Below are positions 1-8,133 of a DNA stretch of 64,000 nucleotides, in pieces (within the stretch, counting starts at the first letter, position 1; each line of letters begins with the position of its first letter). Origin of the DNA: Flavobacterium saliperosum (GTDB lineage Bacteria; Bacteroidota; Bacteroidia; Flavobacteriales; Flavobacteriaceae); NCBI RefSeq assembly GCF_900100625.1, contig NZ_FMTY01000004.1, forward strand, positions 162,498 to 226,497. Direction: 5' to 3'. The notes under the pieces were generated by a model that did no database searches, was not told the DNA's origin, and saw nothing but the letters and a program-made list of their open reading frames with translations. The position numbers were made by a program, and so were the translations under genes.

Positions 1-687
1 GGGTTTAATAATTTTGTTTACACTATGGCAACACAAGCCGATGGCAAAATCCTTGTGGGTGGTCATTTTACAAACTATAATGGTGTTGCTGAAAATGACA
101 TTATCCGTTTAAATGCCGATGGCACTAATGACACTACTTTTAATATCGGAACAGGATTTAATGATTCTGTTCACACTATAGCACCACAAGCTGATGGTAA
201 AATCCTTGTGGGTGGTAGCTTTACAACATATAAGGGTGTTGCTGAAAACAGAATCATTCGTTTAAATACCGATGGCACTAATGACACTACTTTTAATATC
301 GGAACAGGGTTTAATAATGGTGTTGGAATCATAGCACCACAAGTTGATGGCAAAATCCTTGTGGGTGGTTATTTTACAACATATAAAGACAACAACTCCT
401 CGGCATTTTTAATTGGTTTACATAGCGAAACAAGTTTGGCTACTCCAAGTTTTAACCCATTACAAGCATTAACAATTTACCCAAATCCTGTTAATGAGGT
501 ATTACAACTGCATTTAAATAATTTCACACGTATTAAAACAGTAAAAATTATAGATTTACAAGGCAAATTAGTTTTAGAAAATTATAATAATGAAACTATT
601 AATGTAACTAAACTTTCTAAAGGGATGTATATTGTAAAAGTTACAACAGAAGAAGGGGAATTAAGTAAAAAGTTTATTAAGTATTAA
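1..687 (+). CDS. T9SS-sorted delta-60/beta-propeller repeat protein, 3' part
   Basis: The reading frame is open from base 1, so the gene begins upstream of the window; 228 residues are visible. They contain near-identical 51-residue units (153-bp period, starting near bases 1, 154 and 307) with the core DGKILVGG, typical of the DUF5122 'delta-60' beta-propeller repeat. The last ~80 residues are a T9SS type A sorting domain (start IYPNPV, end KKFIKY), which in this phylum directs export through the type IX secretion system and surface attachment or release. The likely role is a large secreted or surface protein; the substrate is unknown. A hairpin terminator follows at once. The family and sorting signal are sure, the function is not. 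Confidence 0.9.
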   Translation, partial: GFNNFVYTMATQADGKILVGGHFTNYNGVAENDIIRLNADGTNDTTFNIGTGFNDSVHTIAPQADGKILVGGSFTTYKGVAENRIIRLNTDGTNDTTFNIGTGFNNGVGIIAPQVDGKILVGGYFTTYKDNNSSAFLIGLHSETSLATPSFNPLQALTIYPNPVNEVLQLHLNNFTRIKTVKIIDLQGKLVLENYNNETINVTKLSKGMYIVKVTTEEGELSKKFIKY

Positions 688-728
688 AAATACCAGATGC
701 CAATTTTTAAAATTAGTATTTGGTATTT
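688..728 (+). terminator. Hairpin terminator
   Basis: Imperfect 16-bp stem (688-703 against 713-728, two G-U type pairs) directly after the stop codon and followed by an AT-rich tail. Confidence 0.6.
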
Positions 729-1194
729 TATAGTTTTATGCCATTTCAATTATTTTTTGTTTGCGGTTTCCAAGTCAAATTTTTCAAACATCTTTGAGCT
801 TAACCGTTCATCCGCATTGTCAAAATGGATTATGTTTTTTTAACCACAAACTCCGAACTAATTATTAAAAGTTTAAATGTATTCATTGGTTAAAAATCAC
901 TACTTGTAGCTATAGGTTGCTGATTTCAAATAATATATTATTTGTTAAATAAATTGTAAAACTTGTTTAACAAAAATAAACAATCAATTTTATATTTATT
1001 CTTTTCATGAAAAAACATCCCATCCCTTTTACATTATTACTCACTTTCAGCCAAAGCAAAACAAAAACGCAACTGAAGACAGAGAAAAAATTTTATGAAT
1101 AATACGAGGAATAATCAATATTTCAATTTATTAGATAAAGAAGAATTCTAAAGCATTACCAACAAGTAAATCAAACACACTAAACTTTTTAACT
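729..1194. other. AT-rich intergenic region with a possible gene remnant
   Basis: No convincing gene. A 31-codon ORF at 1007-1102 (MKKHPIPFTLLL...) looks like the start of a secreted protein, but it stops and the following frames are broken. It may be a decayed gene or chance. No promoter of good quality was seen. Confidence 0.5.
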
Positions 1195-1872
1195 ATGAAG
1201 AATCTTTACATTTTAAAAACTATCAAGACTTTACTTTGCTGTTCCCTATTTATATTTTTAGGCTGTGAAGAAGAAACCAACACAGATGATTACAATGACG
1301 GTGGTGGAAGCGGTGGCAGTTCCCTTACAAATACTATATGGCGTGGAAGTGAAGACACCAACACTTACTTGAAATTCACAAGTTCAACGGTTACAAAATG
1401 TTACAGTGGTAACGAAGTAGCAACAGGTACTTACAATTCTAATTCTATTACATTTGTAGTTCCTGCAAATGGCGAAACACTTGTTTTTCCATTGTCTACA
1501 TATTCCGATCATATAGTTGTGGGAGTTCCTGCCGGTTTTGAAAACGAGTTTGATCCTGAAGCTTATTATCCCTCAAGCACGTATCCCTGCGGTGGCGGCG
1601 GTGGCGGCGGAGACACTACGGGCAACATAACTTTTTGGACACAAAGTGACCATGGCTGTGGTCCAATTTCGGTAACAATAAGTAACGGCCAAACAGGAAC
1701 AATAAATTCGTACTTTACTAATGGATTGACAAACTGTGGGACAAGTGGCTGTGCAAACTTCACATTACCGGCAGGAAACTATAGCTATACGGCAACCTGT
1801 TCAGGATATACATGGAGTAATTCTTTTACAATTACGGCGGGTTCATGTTCTTTAAAAAAATTAATCCTTTAA
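1195..1872 (+). CDS. Lipoprotein with Gly-rich linkers and Cys-rich C-terminal domain
   Basis: 225 residues. A signal peptide ends in the lipobox FLGC (Cys about residue 24), so it is predicted to be lipidated. A Gly/Ser linker follows, then a domain around residues 45-125, then a second linker with seven consecutive Gly. The C-terminal ~75 residues (FWTQSDHGCGPISVTI...) form a compact Cys-containing beta domain that I recognise as recurring at the end of Bacteroidota surface lipoproteins; its function is unknown to me. The next gene, also a lipoprotein, starts 12 nt later, so the two are probably co-transcribed. Codon use is AT-rich, as in the rest of the first 6 kb. Confidence 0.85.
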   Translation: MKNLYILKTIKTLLCCSLFIFLGCEEETNTDDYNDGGGSGGSSLTNTIWRGSEDTNTYLKFTSSTVTKCYSGNEVATGTYNSNSITFVVPANGETLVFPLSTYSDHIVVGVPAGFENEFDPEAYYPSSTYPCGGGGGGGDTTGNITFWTQSDHGCGPISVTISNGQTGTINSYFTNGLTNCGTSGCANFTLPAGNYSYTATCSGYTWSNSFTITAGSCSLKKLIL

Positions 1873-1884
1873 AACTTAATCTAT

Positions 1885-3066
1885 ATGAAATTCACACCCA
1901 TTAAAATTCTTATTTTAGGCAGTTTATTTTCTTTTGGAAGCTGTTCCAAAGATGACGAAATAAAAAACAGCGATCCTATTAGTAGCCGTTTTGGTGAATT
2001 TGTTAATATACCCAATTTCGATGAAAGCATAAATATTTCAACAGATTTTTTAGCAACAGACAGTGGCTTATACATGACAGTTGGCAATCTAAACGATGGG
2101 GATGATTGGATATACAGATATAACTTAGAACAGGAAAACATATTAAATGGCAGTTGGGAAACAGTTCAATACAATACAACTTCCGGTAATGATTATCTTG
2201 CTGATAAAACTCCACTACATTGGAATTCTGAATTGTTAAGCGAGCACGAAATTTTTATTGCTGGCATTTTTAATGCTTTTGAAACACCTGTCTACAAAAC
2301 TCTCAATATGTCGAGCGGTAATACAATTAGTCAAGAAAATGCACCTATACACAATTTTAACCCTTCTGACATGAATAGCCATGGGAGCATATTAAAAGAT
2401 GATCTTGGACAAGATTGGGCTGTTTTTAGAGGAGGTACAGTAAGTAACAGTAATTTACATGTAGTAAAAATCAGATATGGAAATCTTCCTTTTGAAACAG
2501 TGTGTTCTCTTACTGCCGAGGGTAGTCTTTATTATTCGACCTCACAAGTTTCGTCTAATTTATACGCCCTTTCATATCAAGAAAAAAAACTTTTCATCAT
2601 AAAACCCAGTGGACAAGTCACTACAAAAGATTTAAGTACTTATTACGACAGTAGTTTATCAATTTATGGTTATAAAAACAAGTTCAGATTTTCTAATACT
2701 GGAGTATATTTTCAATTTCAGGACAAAGTTTTAAAGTTAGTTAACGACGAAAATCTTACGTTATTTTATACAATTCAATATGAGGCTTTTGGAGAGCAAT
2801 TAGGTGATTTTTGCGTAGATAATGATTACCTGTTCGCAACAGATGGAACACGAAAAGAACTTACCGGTTTTTATAGTGAAATTAACATTATTCCTAGTCC
2901 GCCTAATCCAGCTTATCAAGAATTGCTATTAGACCACATTACAAAAACTTCCTTTTTTAAAACAGGATACCTAGAAACGTCTACAGATCCAAATGATAAG
3001 TATATTTATGTAATGGGTGTAGATGGAAGAATACTAGTCATCTCTAAGCACTATATTAATATCTAA
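1885..3066 (+). CDS. Hypothetical lipoprotein
   Basis: 393 residues. The signal peptide ends in a lipobox (SFGSC, Cys about residue 20) followed by acidic and polar residues. I do not recognise a family. The rest is beta-rich with repeated aromatic and turn motifs and could be a propeller-like fold, but this is only a guess. It lies 12 nt behind the preceding lipoprotein gene and probably shares its transcript. The last residues (GVDGRILVISKHYINI) give a natural C-terminus, so the gene looks intact. Confidence 0.85.
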   Translation: MKFTPIKILILGSLFSFGSCSKDDEIKNSDPISSRFGEFVNIPNFDESINISTDFLATDSGLYMTVGNLNDGDDWIYRYNLEQENILNGSWETVQYNTTSGNDYLADKTPLHWNSELLSEHEIFIAGIFNAFETPVYKTLNMSSGNTISQENAPIHNFNPSDMNSHGSILKDDLGQDWAVFRGGTVSNSNLHVVKIRYGNLPFETVCSLTAEGSLYYSTSQVSSNLYALSYQEKKLFIIKPSGQVTTKDLSTYYDSSLSIYGYKNKFRFSNTGVYFQFQDKVLKLVNDENLTLFYTIQYEAFGEQLGDFCVDNDYLFATDGTRKELTGFYSEINIIPSPPNPAYQELLLDHITKTSFFKTGYLETSTDPNDKYIYVMGVDGRILVISKHYINI

Positions 3067-3624
3067 AGCAGCAGCACTTGACTTTTATTTAGAGTTGACA
3101 CATCATTTACAATGCATTGTGTGATTCCGTCATTTAGCAATAACAAAACTAAATTTTGAAATTTACCCCGACAGCAAAGAATTGTAACTCGGAACGGTCG
3201 GGGTCTTATTGCTAAAAATCCTATAACAAATCCACTAATATTTCAGAGTAAAGTCTTCCCATAAATTAAAAACAACAGCGACTTGATTCGTAACATTTTT
3301 TTCATTTTGATTTTTTTGTTACCAAAACTGTGACATTTTTTTCAGAATGAAAATTTTGTTACACCATTATGACATTAAAAAGCATAAAAACATTTATACT
3401 ATACTTCTTCATAAAATATTTAGTGATTGGAAAACATCACAAAGCATATCATTCAGAAAAAACATTAAGAAACGACATTAACTCATTTAAGACCAAAAGA
3501 CACAGTTGTAGATAGAATAAAATACGGTAGTAAAAACTCCTAAACATACGTATCGCCAATAACTGAATTCTTAAAAAAAAGCCAATACCAAAACGAAACT
3601 ATATATTTTTATTACATTTGGAAA
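3067..3624. other. Intergenic region with nested inverted repeat
   Basis: No ORF of note. It carries an 11-bp perfect inverted repeat (TTTAGCAATAA at 3133-3143, its complement at 3206-3216) enclosing a second 7-bp one (CCCCGAC at 3166-3172, GTCGGGG at 3197-3203). A T-rich tract lies at 3290-3360, and a TAnnTTTG promoter-like box (TACATTTG, 3613-3620) lies just before the next ORF. Confidence 0.6.
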
Positions 3625-3966
3625 ATGGTATTAACGCAATCACTATACAGGAAAATCTTGCTTTTGGCACTTACAATGCTTTTGGCACTACCGTGTTCTG
3701 TAAAGAAAGAGTTGCAGGAGTGGATGCACATCGAAACGACTCAACACGCAAAACCCGTAACTTCAAGAACAATTTGTTCTTCTTTTGTTCAACAAGAAAA
3801 ACAAGACACTCAGCAACAATCAGACAAAGTTTTTCTTCCCAATACAAGCATTGGTATTGGATACCTATCCACTACAACAATAAACAAATCATCTCTATCT
3901 GATTGCTACAACAAACAGAAAGAAAAAATCCCCTCTTACATTCTCTTCGAACGTTTTCTTATTTGA
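3625..3966 (+). CDS. Small hypothetical secreted or membrane protein
   Basis: 113 residues with a basic start and a hydrophobic stretch (KILLLALTMLLALPCSV, about residues 10-26), so a signal peptide or single anchor. The remainder is polar, rich in Gln, Ser and Thr, with two further Cys. I do not recognise a family. A TACATTTG promoter-like box ends only 4 nt before the ATG. It is the first ORF before the DsrE-DoxDA pair and may belong to that module. An overlapping ORF in another frame (3618-3902) lacks such features and was dropped. Confidence 0.5.
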   Translation: MVLTQSLYRKILLLALTMLLALPCSVKKELQEWMHIETTQHAKPVTSRTICSSFVQQEKQDTQQQSDKVFLPNTSIGIGYLSTTTINKSSLSDCYNKQKEKIPSYILFERFLI

Positions 3967-4024
3967 TTTACCGGACTATTTCGTTTTTAATAGTCGGCTT
4001 TAATCAAATAAAGAAATCATAAAA

Positions 4025-4261
4025 ATGAATAAATCGCCCGAAGTGAACGGATCATCCGCTCTTGTTTTTCGCAGGTGCGCAAGTGGTATTTTTATCACCG
4101 CTGGTGTAACATACATCATCCAACCCGAGAAAATAGCAGTTCCTATTCTGCTTGCTGCTTTCCGTCCTTTCCCTTCATTTTTGGACCTCTCAAATCTATT
4201 ATTCCTTTCATTAGGTTATGAGCTGTTTATCGGTGATTCACCTTATCACTTGGTTTTTTAA
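4025..4261 (+). CDS. Small hypothetical membrane protein, possibly a DoxX-like remnant
   Basis: 78 residues with two hydrophobic segments (SGIFITAGVTYIIQP and LLFLSLGYELFIG). The spacing of these pieces vaguely recalls the first half of small DoxX-like membrane proteins, which would fit the DoxD gene nearby, but the ORF is short and ends abruptly, so it may be a decayed copy. A weak hairpin (3971-3997) separates it from the preceding ORF. The start at 4025 has no strong ribosome-binding site. Confidence 0.35.
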   Translation: MNKSPEVNGSSALVFRRCASGIFITAGVTYIIQPEKIAVPILLAAFRPFPSFLDLSNLLFLSLGYELFIGDSPYHLVF

Positions 4262-4393
4262 ACCAGTTGCCTGTTTCATTTTCGCTGATCTTTATTCCCG
4301 TCTAAATCACTAATAAAAACAGATAACAATTTGTTTCACAATAATTATCAATAACACAAAACTTACAAAATCACAAAAAATAATTATAAAACC

Positions 4394-4834
4394 ATGAAAT
4401 CATATATCATTTTAATACTGACGCTACTAACATTTGGAGCAGAAAACTTGAATGCTCAAACGACTGAAAACATTCAAAAAACAGAGCAAGTCATCCATAA
4501 AAAGGGGAAATACGCTTTGCTTGTAATGAAAGTACAGCATTTGAAAGCGGCTATTCAGACCGGAATTGAATTTAAAACCAAAAGTCGGAAAATTGATTTT
4601 CAAATAGTAAGCTGTGGGGAACTGGCAAAGGAAATCTCTCTTGATAAAGCGTTACAAAATCTGATACACAATGCCGTAAACCAACACGGATTAAAGATTT
4701 TGGTCTGCGGACTTTCAATAACGCAATTCAAGGTTGACAAAACCTTACTTCCTGAAGAAACCCACCTAACAGAAAACGGACTTATATACATGTTCGGTTT
4801 ACAAGAACAAGAATACAAAACAGTAATTTTATAA
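4394..4834 (+). CDS. Secreted DsrE/DsrF-like sulfur-relay family protein
   Basis: 146 residues: a signal peptide (MKSYIILILTLLTF...NAQ, about 1-22) followed by a DsrE-like domain. Support is the shape of the C-terminal half: a strand with ILVCGLS, then polar residues, NGLIYMFGLQEQEY and a final hydrophobic strand, the usual end of DsrE-type proteins. DsrE-family proteins carry or transfer sulfane sulfur on a conserved Cys; C101 or C102 in 'ILVCG' is a candidate. The signal peptide suggests a periplasmic role. The DoxD-DoxA gene follows after 5 nt, so the two are very likely one operon handling reduced sulfur. The family is fairly sure, the substrate unknown. Confidence 0.75.
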   Translation: MKSYIILILTLLTFGAENLNAQTTENIQKTEQVIHKKGKYALLVMKVQHLKAAIQTGIEFKTKSRKIDFQIVSCGELAKEISLDKALQNLIHNAVNQHGLKILVCGLSITQFKVDKTLLPEETHLTENGLIYMFGLQEQEYKTVIL

Positions 4835-4839
4835 ATATC

Positions 4840-5850
4840 ATGAACAACAGCAATAGCAACCACTCAGAAAATTTAGCGGGTTTATTCACACTATCATTGC
4901 GTTTAGTTATCGGTTGGACCTATTTCTCTGCCTTTTGGCGAAGACTGATTTTAGAAAATAAATTGATCCCTGATGAAGCTGGATACATCGGTGAAAAATT
5001 CAATCACTTTTTACCCAACGCTTTAGGCATTAAACCCATCATCGAACATTTGGTAACACATCCCGAACAATTACAAACCGCAATGGTTATATTTACGATA
5101 ATTGAAGCGGTGGTAGGTTTATTTATTATTCTTGGCTTATTTACAAGAGCAATGAGTTTAGGTGTTTTTGGCTTAGCGCTTGGAATACTTTTAGGTTCAG
5201 GATGGCTGGGCACTACTTGCCTGGACGAATGGCAAATTGGCGTTTTGGGAATCGCAGGAGGCTTTACCTTGTTTTTATCGGGAAGTGATGCCTATTCGTT
5301 AGACAAATATTTAATCCGTAAAAATTACAGATTCACAACCTCTAAAGGGTTCTTCTGGATAGGCTCCGGTAAATTACCAATACAAAATCCGAAGCCATTA
5401 GTATTAGTGATTTCTTTAATTATTTTTGGTTTAACCCTGTTCACGAATCAATATTTTCATGGTGGGCTTTGGGGTAAATTACACAACAAATCTGTAAAGC
5501 CGAAAATCGAAATTTCAAATATCCGAACCAATAACTCGGAGCTGAGTTTTGAGATGTACCGCACAGAAGGCGCAGATGTTTACGGTTCTTTCTTAATAGA
5601 AATTCAAATTCTGAACGAAAAAAACGAAGTAATTAAATCTTGGCCGATAAACGAACTTTCAAAGTTTGATACCGGAAAAATCAAGAACCATTATGTAACC
5701 AAAGTCAAACCCGGAAAGCACAGTCTGATTATACCACTTGGAGCAAAAGCTGATTTGACATTAAACATCAACGATATCAAAATTGCTGAAAAAAGCAAAC
5801 TAAAGTTGATTGATATTAGCGGTTTGGAATGGGAGAAATTAATTCGATAG
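4840..5850 (+). CDS. DoxD-DoxA fusion (thiosulfate:quinone oxidoreductase-like) membrane protein
   Basis: 336 residues. Residues ~10-165 form a DoxX/DoxD-type membrane domain with several transmembrane segments (around 14-34, 80-100, 102-122, 130-148). A further transmembrane segment at ~180-200 leads into a beta-rich extracytoplasmic part (~205-336) that matches the DoxA subunit in layout (motif HGGLWGKLHNKS after the membrane anchor). In Acidianus, DoxD and DoxA are separate subunits of thiosulfate:quinone oxidoreductase; fused versions are known in Bacteroidota. A reduced sulfur species as electron donor to quinone is therefore a reasonable inference, supported by the DsrE-like gene 5 nt upstream. 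The activity itself cannot be shown from sequence. Confidence 0.8.
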   Translation: MNNSNSNHSENLAGLFTLSLRLVIGWTYFSAFWRRLILENKLIPDEAGYIGEKFNHFLPNALGIKPIIEHLVTHPEQLQTAMVIFTIIEAVVGLFIILGLFTRAMSLGVFGLALGILLGSGWLGTTCLDEWQIGVLGIAGGFTLFLSGSDAYSLDKYLIRKNYRFTTSKGFFWIGSGKLPIQNPKPLVLVISLIIFGLTLFTNQYFHGGLWGKLHNKSVKPKIEISNIRTNNSELSFEMYRTEGADVYGSFLIEIQILNEKNEVIKSWPINELSKFDTGKIKNHYVTKVKPGKHSLIIPLGAKADLTLNINDIKIAEKSKLKLIDISGLEWEKLIR

Positions 5851-6080
5851 CGACTTCATGCAATTTGGTTACTGAAATATTCTTTTGAAGCTCTTGTATC
5901 CATTCTTTCAAAGACAAGAAAATTGGCAACTTTAATACAATAGAATAAACCAAAACCACTAGAAAGCTTGACATGAAGGACCTTGTTCAATATCAAAGGT
6001 TTTTATAAAGCAATGCTAAACAAGATGCTTCAACAAGTTCACCTGAACAAGACAACGAAATGCATTTAGCAACCACATAA

Positions 6081-6111
6081 AAAAAGTCCCGATGTACTAT
6101 CGGGACTTTTT
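6081..6111. terminator. Bidirectional terminator
   Basis: Perfect 12-bp stem (6081-6092 against 6100-6111) containing AGTCCCGA, with A-run and T-run on the two sides. It serves the convergent ends of the DoxDA gene and the ferredoxin gene. Confidence 0.85.
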
Positions 6112-6117
6112 ATTTTA

Positions 6118-6447
6118 TTATGCTTCCGGTGCCAATTCGACTTCCAATCCGTCAATGGACTCCGTTATATGGATTTGGCAACCCAGCCGGCTGTTTTCTT
6201 TCACATTGAAGGCTTCCCAGAGCATCGCTTCCTCATCGGGATTTTTCTCCGGCAATTCCACATCGTTTAGAACGTAGCACTGACAAGAAGCGCACATGGC
6301 CATACCACCACAGATGCCGATGGTGCCTTCCGGAGCCAGTTCGTAGGCCCGAACCAGTTCCATGATATTCATGTTCATGTCGGTTGGTGCCTGCACTTCG
6401 TGAGCTACACCTTCACGGTCAATAATCTTTATAGTGATATCTTTCAT
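6118..6447 (-). CDS. 2Fe-2S ferredoxin, adrenodoxin type
   Basis: 109 residues. Cluster ligands fit the adrenodoxin/ISC ferredoxin pattern C-x5-C-x2-C...C: C46, C52, C55 and C90, with an extra C57. Soluble electron carrier. A thioredoxin-reductase-like flavoprotein of the FNR type lies just upstream on the same strand (6900-7958), with only a four-helix-bundle gene between them, so reductase and ferredoxin probably work as a pair. Nfu and Mrp further upstream point to iron-sulfur cluster work as the process fed, though other electron acceptors are possible. Confidence 0.92.
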   Translation of the reverse strand: MKDITIKIIDREGVAHEVQAPTDMNMNIMELVRAYELAPEGTIGICGGMAMCASCQCYVLNDVELPEKNPDEEAMLWEAFNVKENSRLGCQIHITESIDGLEVELAPEA

Positions 6448-6466
6448 TAAGGAGTTAGATATTAGG

Positions 6467-6870
6467 AATTAGTAGTTAGGTTTGTTTTGCTCAAAGAATT
6501 GACCAATCCATATAATATTTTTTGATATTTCATTAGACTTTTCTATCATTTCTTTAGTATTATTCTCAGGTACAAATCCTAATCGAGTAGCAATATAAAG
6601 CATTGAACGTGCTTCACTTACAGAACCGAGTGAAAAATACAAAAACCTAGAAAAATCAGCGTTGGATTTTCGTTCAAATCCTTCAGCAATATTATTCGAT
6701 ATTGAAATTGAAGCTCTTGTAATCTGGTCTTTAAAACCATAATCCTTACAAGTCGCAAATTGATTATAAATGTGAACCGCAAAATCCTGAGATTTCTGCC
6801 AGACAATCAAATCCTCAAATTTCTGAACCGCCATAAACTAAATACTCTTTACAATTAATAACTACTAATT
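6467..6870. repeat. Inverted repeats flanking the four-helix-bundle gene
   Basis: AATTAGTAGTTA at 6467-6478 is the exact complement of TAACTACTAATT at 6859-6870; around the second arm are further TAACTA-type repeats up to 6901. The pair brackets the S23-type gene, and its left arm overlaps that gene's last codons and stop. Confidence 0.7.
6469..6834 (-). CDS. Four-helix-bundle protein, S23/23S rRNA intervening-sequence family
   Basis: 121 residues, the usual length. It starts with the family signature FEDLIVWQKSQDFAVHIY and carries the conserved middle SISISNNIAEGFER and FLYFSLGSVSEARSML. The family was first seen inside 23S rRNA intervening sequences; most copies lie elsewhere in the genome and their function is unknown. 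Here it sits between ferredoxin and its likely reductase, bracketed by inverted repeats, with the stop codon inside one arm. It looks like an insertion into an otherwise compact gene pair. Confidence 0.9.
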   Translation of the reverse strand: MAVQKFEDLIVWQKSQDFAVHIYNQFATCKDYGFKDQITRASISISNNIAEGFERKSNADFSRFLYFSLGSVSEARSMLYIATRLGFVPENNTKEMIEKSNEISKNIIWIGQFFEQNKPNY

Positions 6871-6899
6871 ACTAACCACTAATTACTAACTACTAACTA

Positions 6900-7958
6900 C
6901 TATTCTATTGATTTAACGACTGCTTTTTCGGCTTCTTTTCGGCTTCCGTCGAAACCATCGATACCGGAAACCGTAGTGTACTTCAATACATATTTTTTAC
7001 CCGGATTGATGCGGTTATACACGCTCTGACACATCAAGGTCGCTTCGTGGAATCCGCACAAAATCAGTTTTAATTTTCCCGGATACGTATTCACATCACC
7101 AATAGCGTAAATCCCATCGATATTGGTTTGGTAATCCAGCGCATTGTTTACTTTAATGGCATTCTTTTCGATGTCAAGTCCCCAATTTGCGATAGGGCCT
7201 AATTTTGGTGTCAATCCGAAAAGCGGGATGAAATAATCGGTCACGACATTCATACGGGCGCCGTTGACTTCAATATCCACCGACTCGATGCGTTCCGACC
7301 CTTTAAATCCGATAACTTCTCCCGGAGTAACCATTTTGATTTTTCCGGCATGTTTCAGTTCCTGTACTTTTTCCACAGAATCCAAAGCGCCACGGAACTC
7401 GTTTCTGCGGTGCACCAACGTCACTTCCGAAGCCACATTGGAAAGGAAAATACTCCAGTCTAACGCCGAGTCGCCTCCTCCGGAAATCACCACTTTTTTT
7501 CCTCTGAATTTTTCCGGATCTTTCACGAAATATTCTACGCCACGGTCTTCCTGTTCGTAGAATTCCAAATCCTTAAGAATCGGTTTTCGGGGTTCGAAGC
7601 TGCCCAAGCCACCGGCAATGGCAACGGCTTTGGCTTTATGCGCAGTCCCTTTATTTGTGGTTACGATAAACGTTCCGTCGTCCAGCTTATCTATTGTTTC
7701 GGCAATCTCACCCAAGGTAAATCCGGGTTGAAACTGTTTGATCTGTTCCATCAGATTGTCGATAAGTTCCCCGGCCCCAACGGTAGGATAGCCCGGAATA
7801 TCGAAAATCGGTTTTTTGGGATACAATTCGGTTAACTGTCCGCCGGGTTGCGGCAAACCGTCAATGATATGGCATTTTAATTTTAAAAGTCCGGCTTCAA
7901 AAACGGCAAAAAGTCCCGTAGGACCCGCGCCGATAATAAGTATATCTGTTTCAATCAT
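6900..7958 (-). CDS. Thioredoxin-reductase-like ferredoxin(flavodoxin)-NADP reductase
   Basis: 352 residues. The N-terminal FAD site is GAGPTG (11-16), and a second dinucleotide motif is GGGDSA near residue 160. The dinucleotide-binding middle domain lacks the redox CxxC of true thioredoxin reductases, which places it with the TrxR-like FNRs. It is expected to pass electrons between NADPH and ferredoxin or flavodoxin; the ferredoxin gene downstream is the obvious partner. It is encoded on the minus strand, with a repeat-filled gap separating it from Nfu. Confidence 0.88.
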   Translation of the reverse strand: MIETDILIIGAGPTGLFAVFEAGLLKLKCHIIDGLPQPGGQLTELYPKKPIFDIPGYPTVGAGELIDNLMEQIKQFQPGFTLGEIAETIDKLDDGTFIVTTNKGTAHKAKAVAIAGGLGSFEPRKPILKDLEFYEQEDRGVEYFVKDPEKFRGKKVVISGGGDSALDWSIFLSNVASEVTLVHRRNEFRGALDSVEKVQELKHAGKIKMVTPGEVIGFKGSERIESVDIEVNGARMNVVTDYFIPLFGLTPKLGPIANWGLDIEKNAIKVNNALDYQTNIDGIYAIGDVNTYPGKLKLILCGFHEATLMCQSVYNRINPGKKYVLKYTTVSGIDGFDGSRKEAEKAVVKSIE

Positions 7959-8023
7959 TTTTTATAAGTTTCAAAGTAACAAAGTTACAAAGTTGCAAAG
8001 TCACCAAACATGATTTATATCAG

Positions 8024-8131
8024 TTTTGCGTGAGGGATAGGAGCGACATCCTGGCTTTGTGAGATTACCGCGCAAGCTCGCAATGACAGATACAGCGGAT
8101 AGCCCGTTCGCCGCGGCGAACACGCCCAAAA
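8024..8131 (+). repeat. Dispersed intergenic repeat, copy D
   Basis: Member of a family also found at 34685, 39185 and 51219. Skeleton here: GGATAGGAGCGACATCC, an insert (8051-8090), GATACAGCGGATAGCCCG, the perfect 14-bp palindrome TTCGCCGCGGCGAA (8107-8120), then CACGCCCAAAAA. The insert contains a second common motif, CTCGCAATGACAG, also present at 40320. Just before it (7971-8004) are short direct repeats of the type CAAAGTNACAAAG. Confidence 0.65.
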
Positions 8132-8133
8132 AA

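Noticed and set aside
1007..1102. 31-codon ORF MKKHPIPFTLLL...
   Set aside because: Starts like a signal peptide but stops early with broken frames behind it; listed only as a possible remnant.
3618..3902. 94-residue ORF overlapping the 3625 ORF
   Set aside because: No signal peptide or domain; the 3625 frame has a hydrophobic leader and a natural start, so it is preferred.
5851..6080. Gene between the DoxDA gene and its terminator
   Set aside because: No ORF over about 60 codons with a plausible start; only AT-rich sequence is seen.
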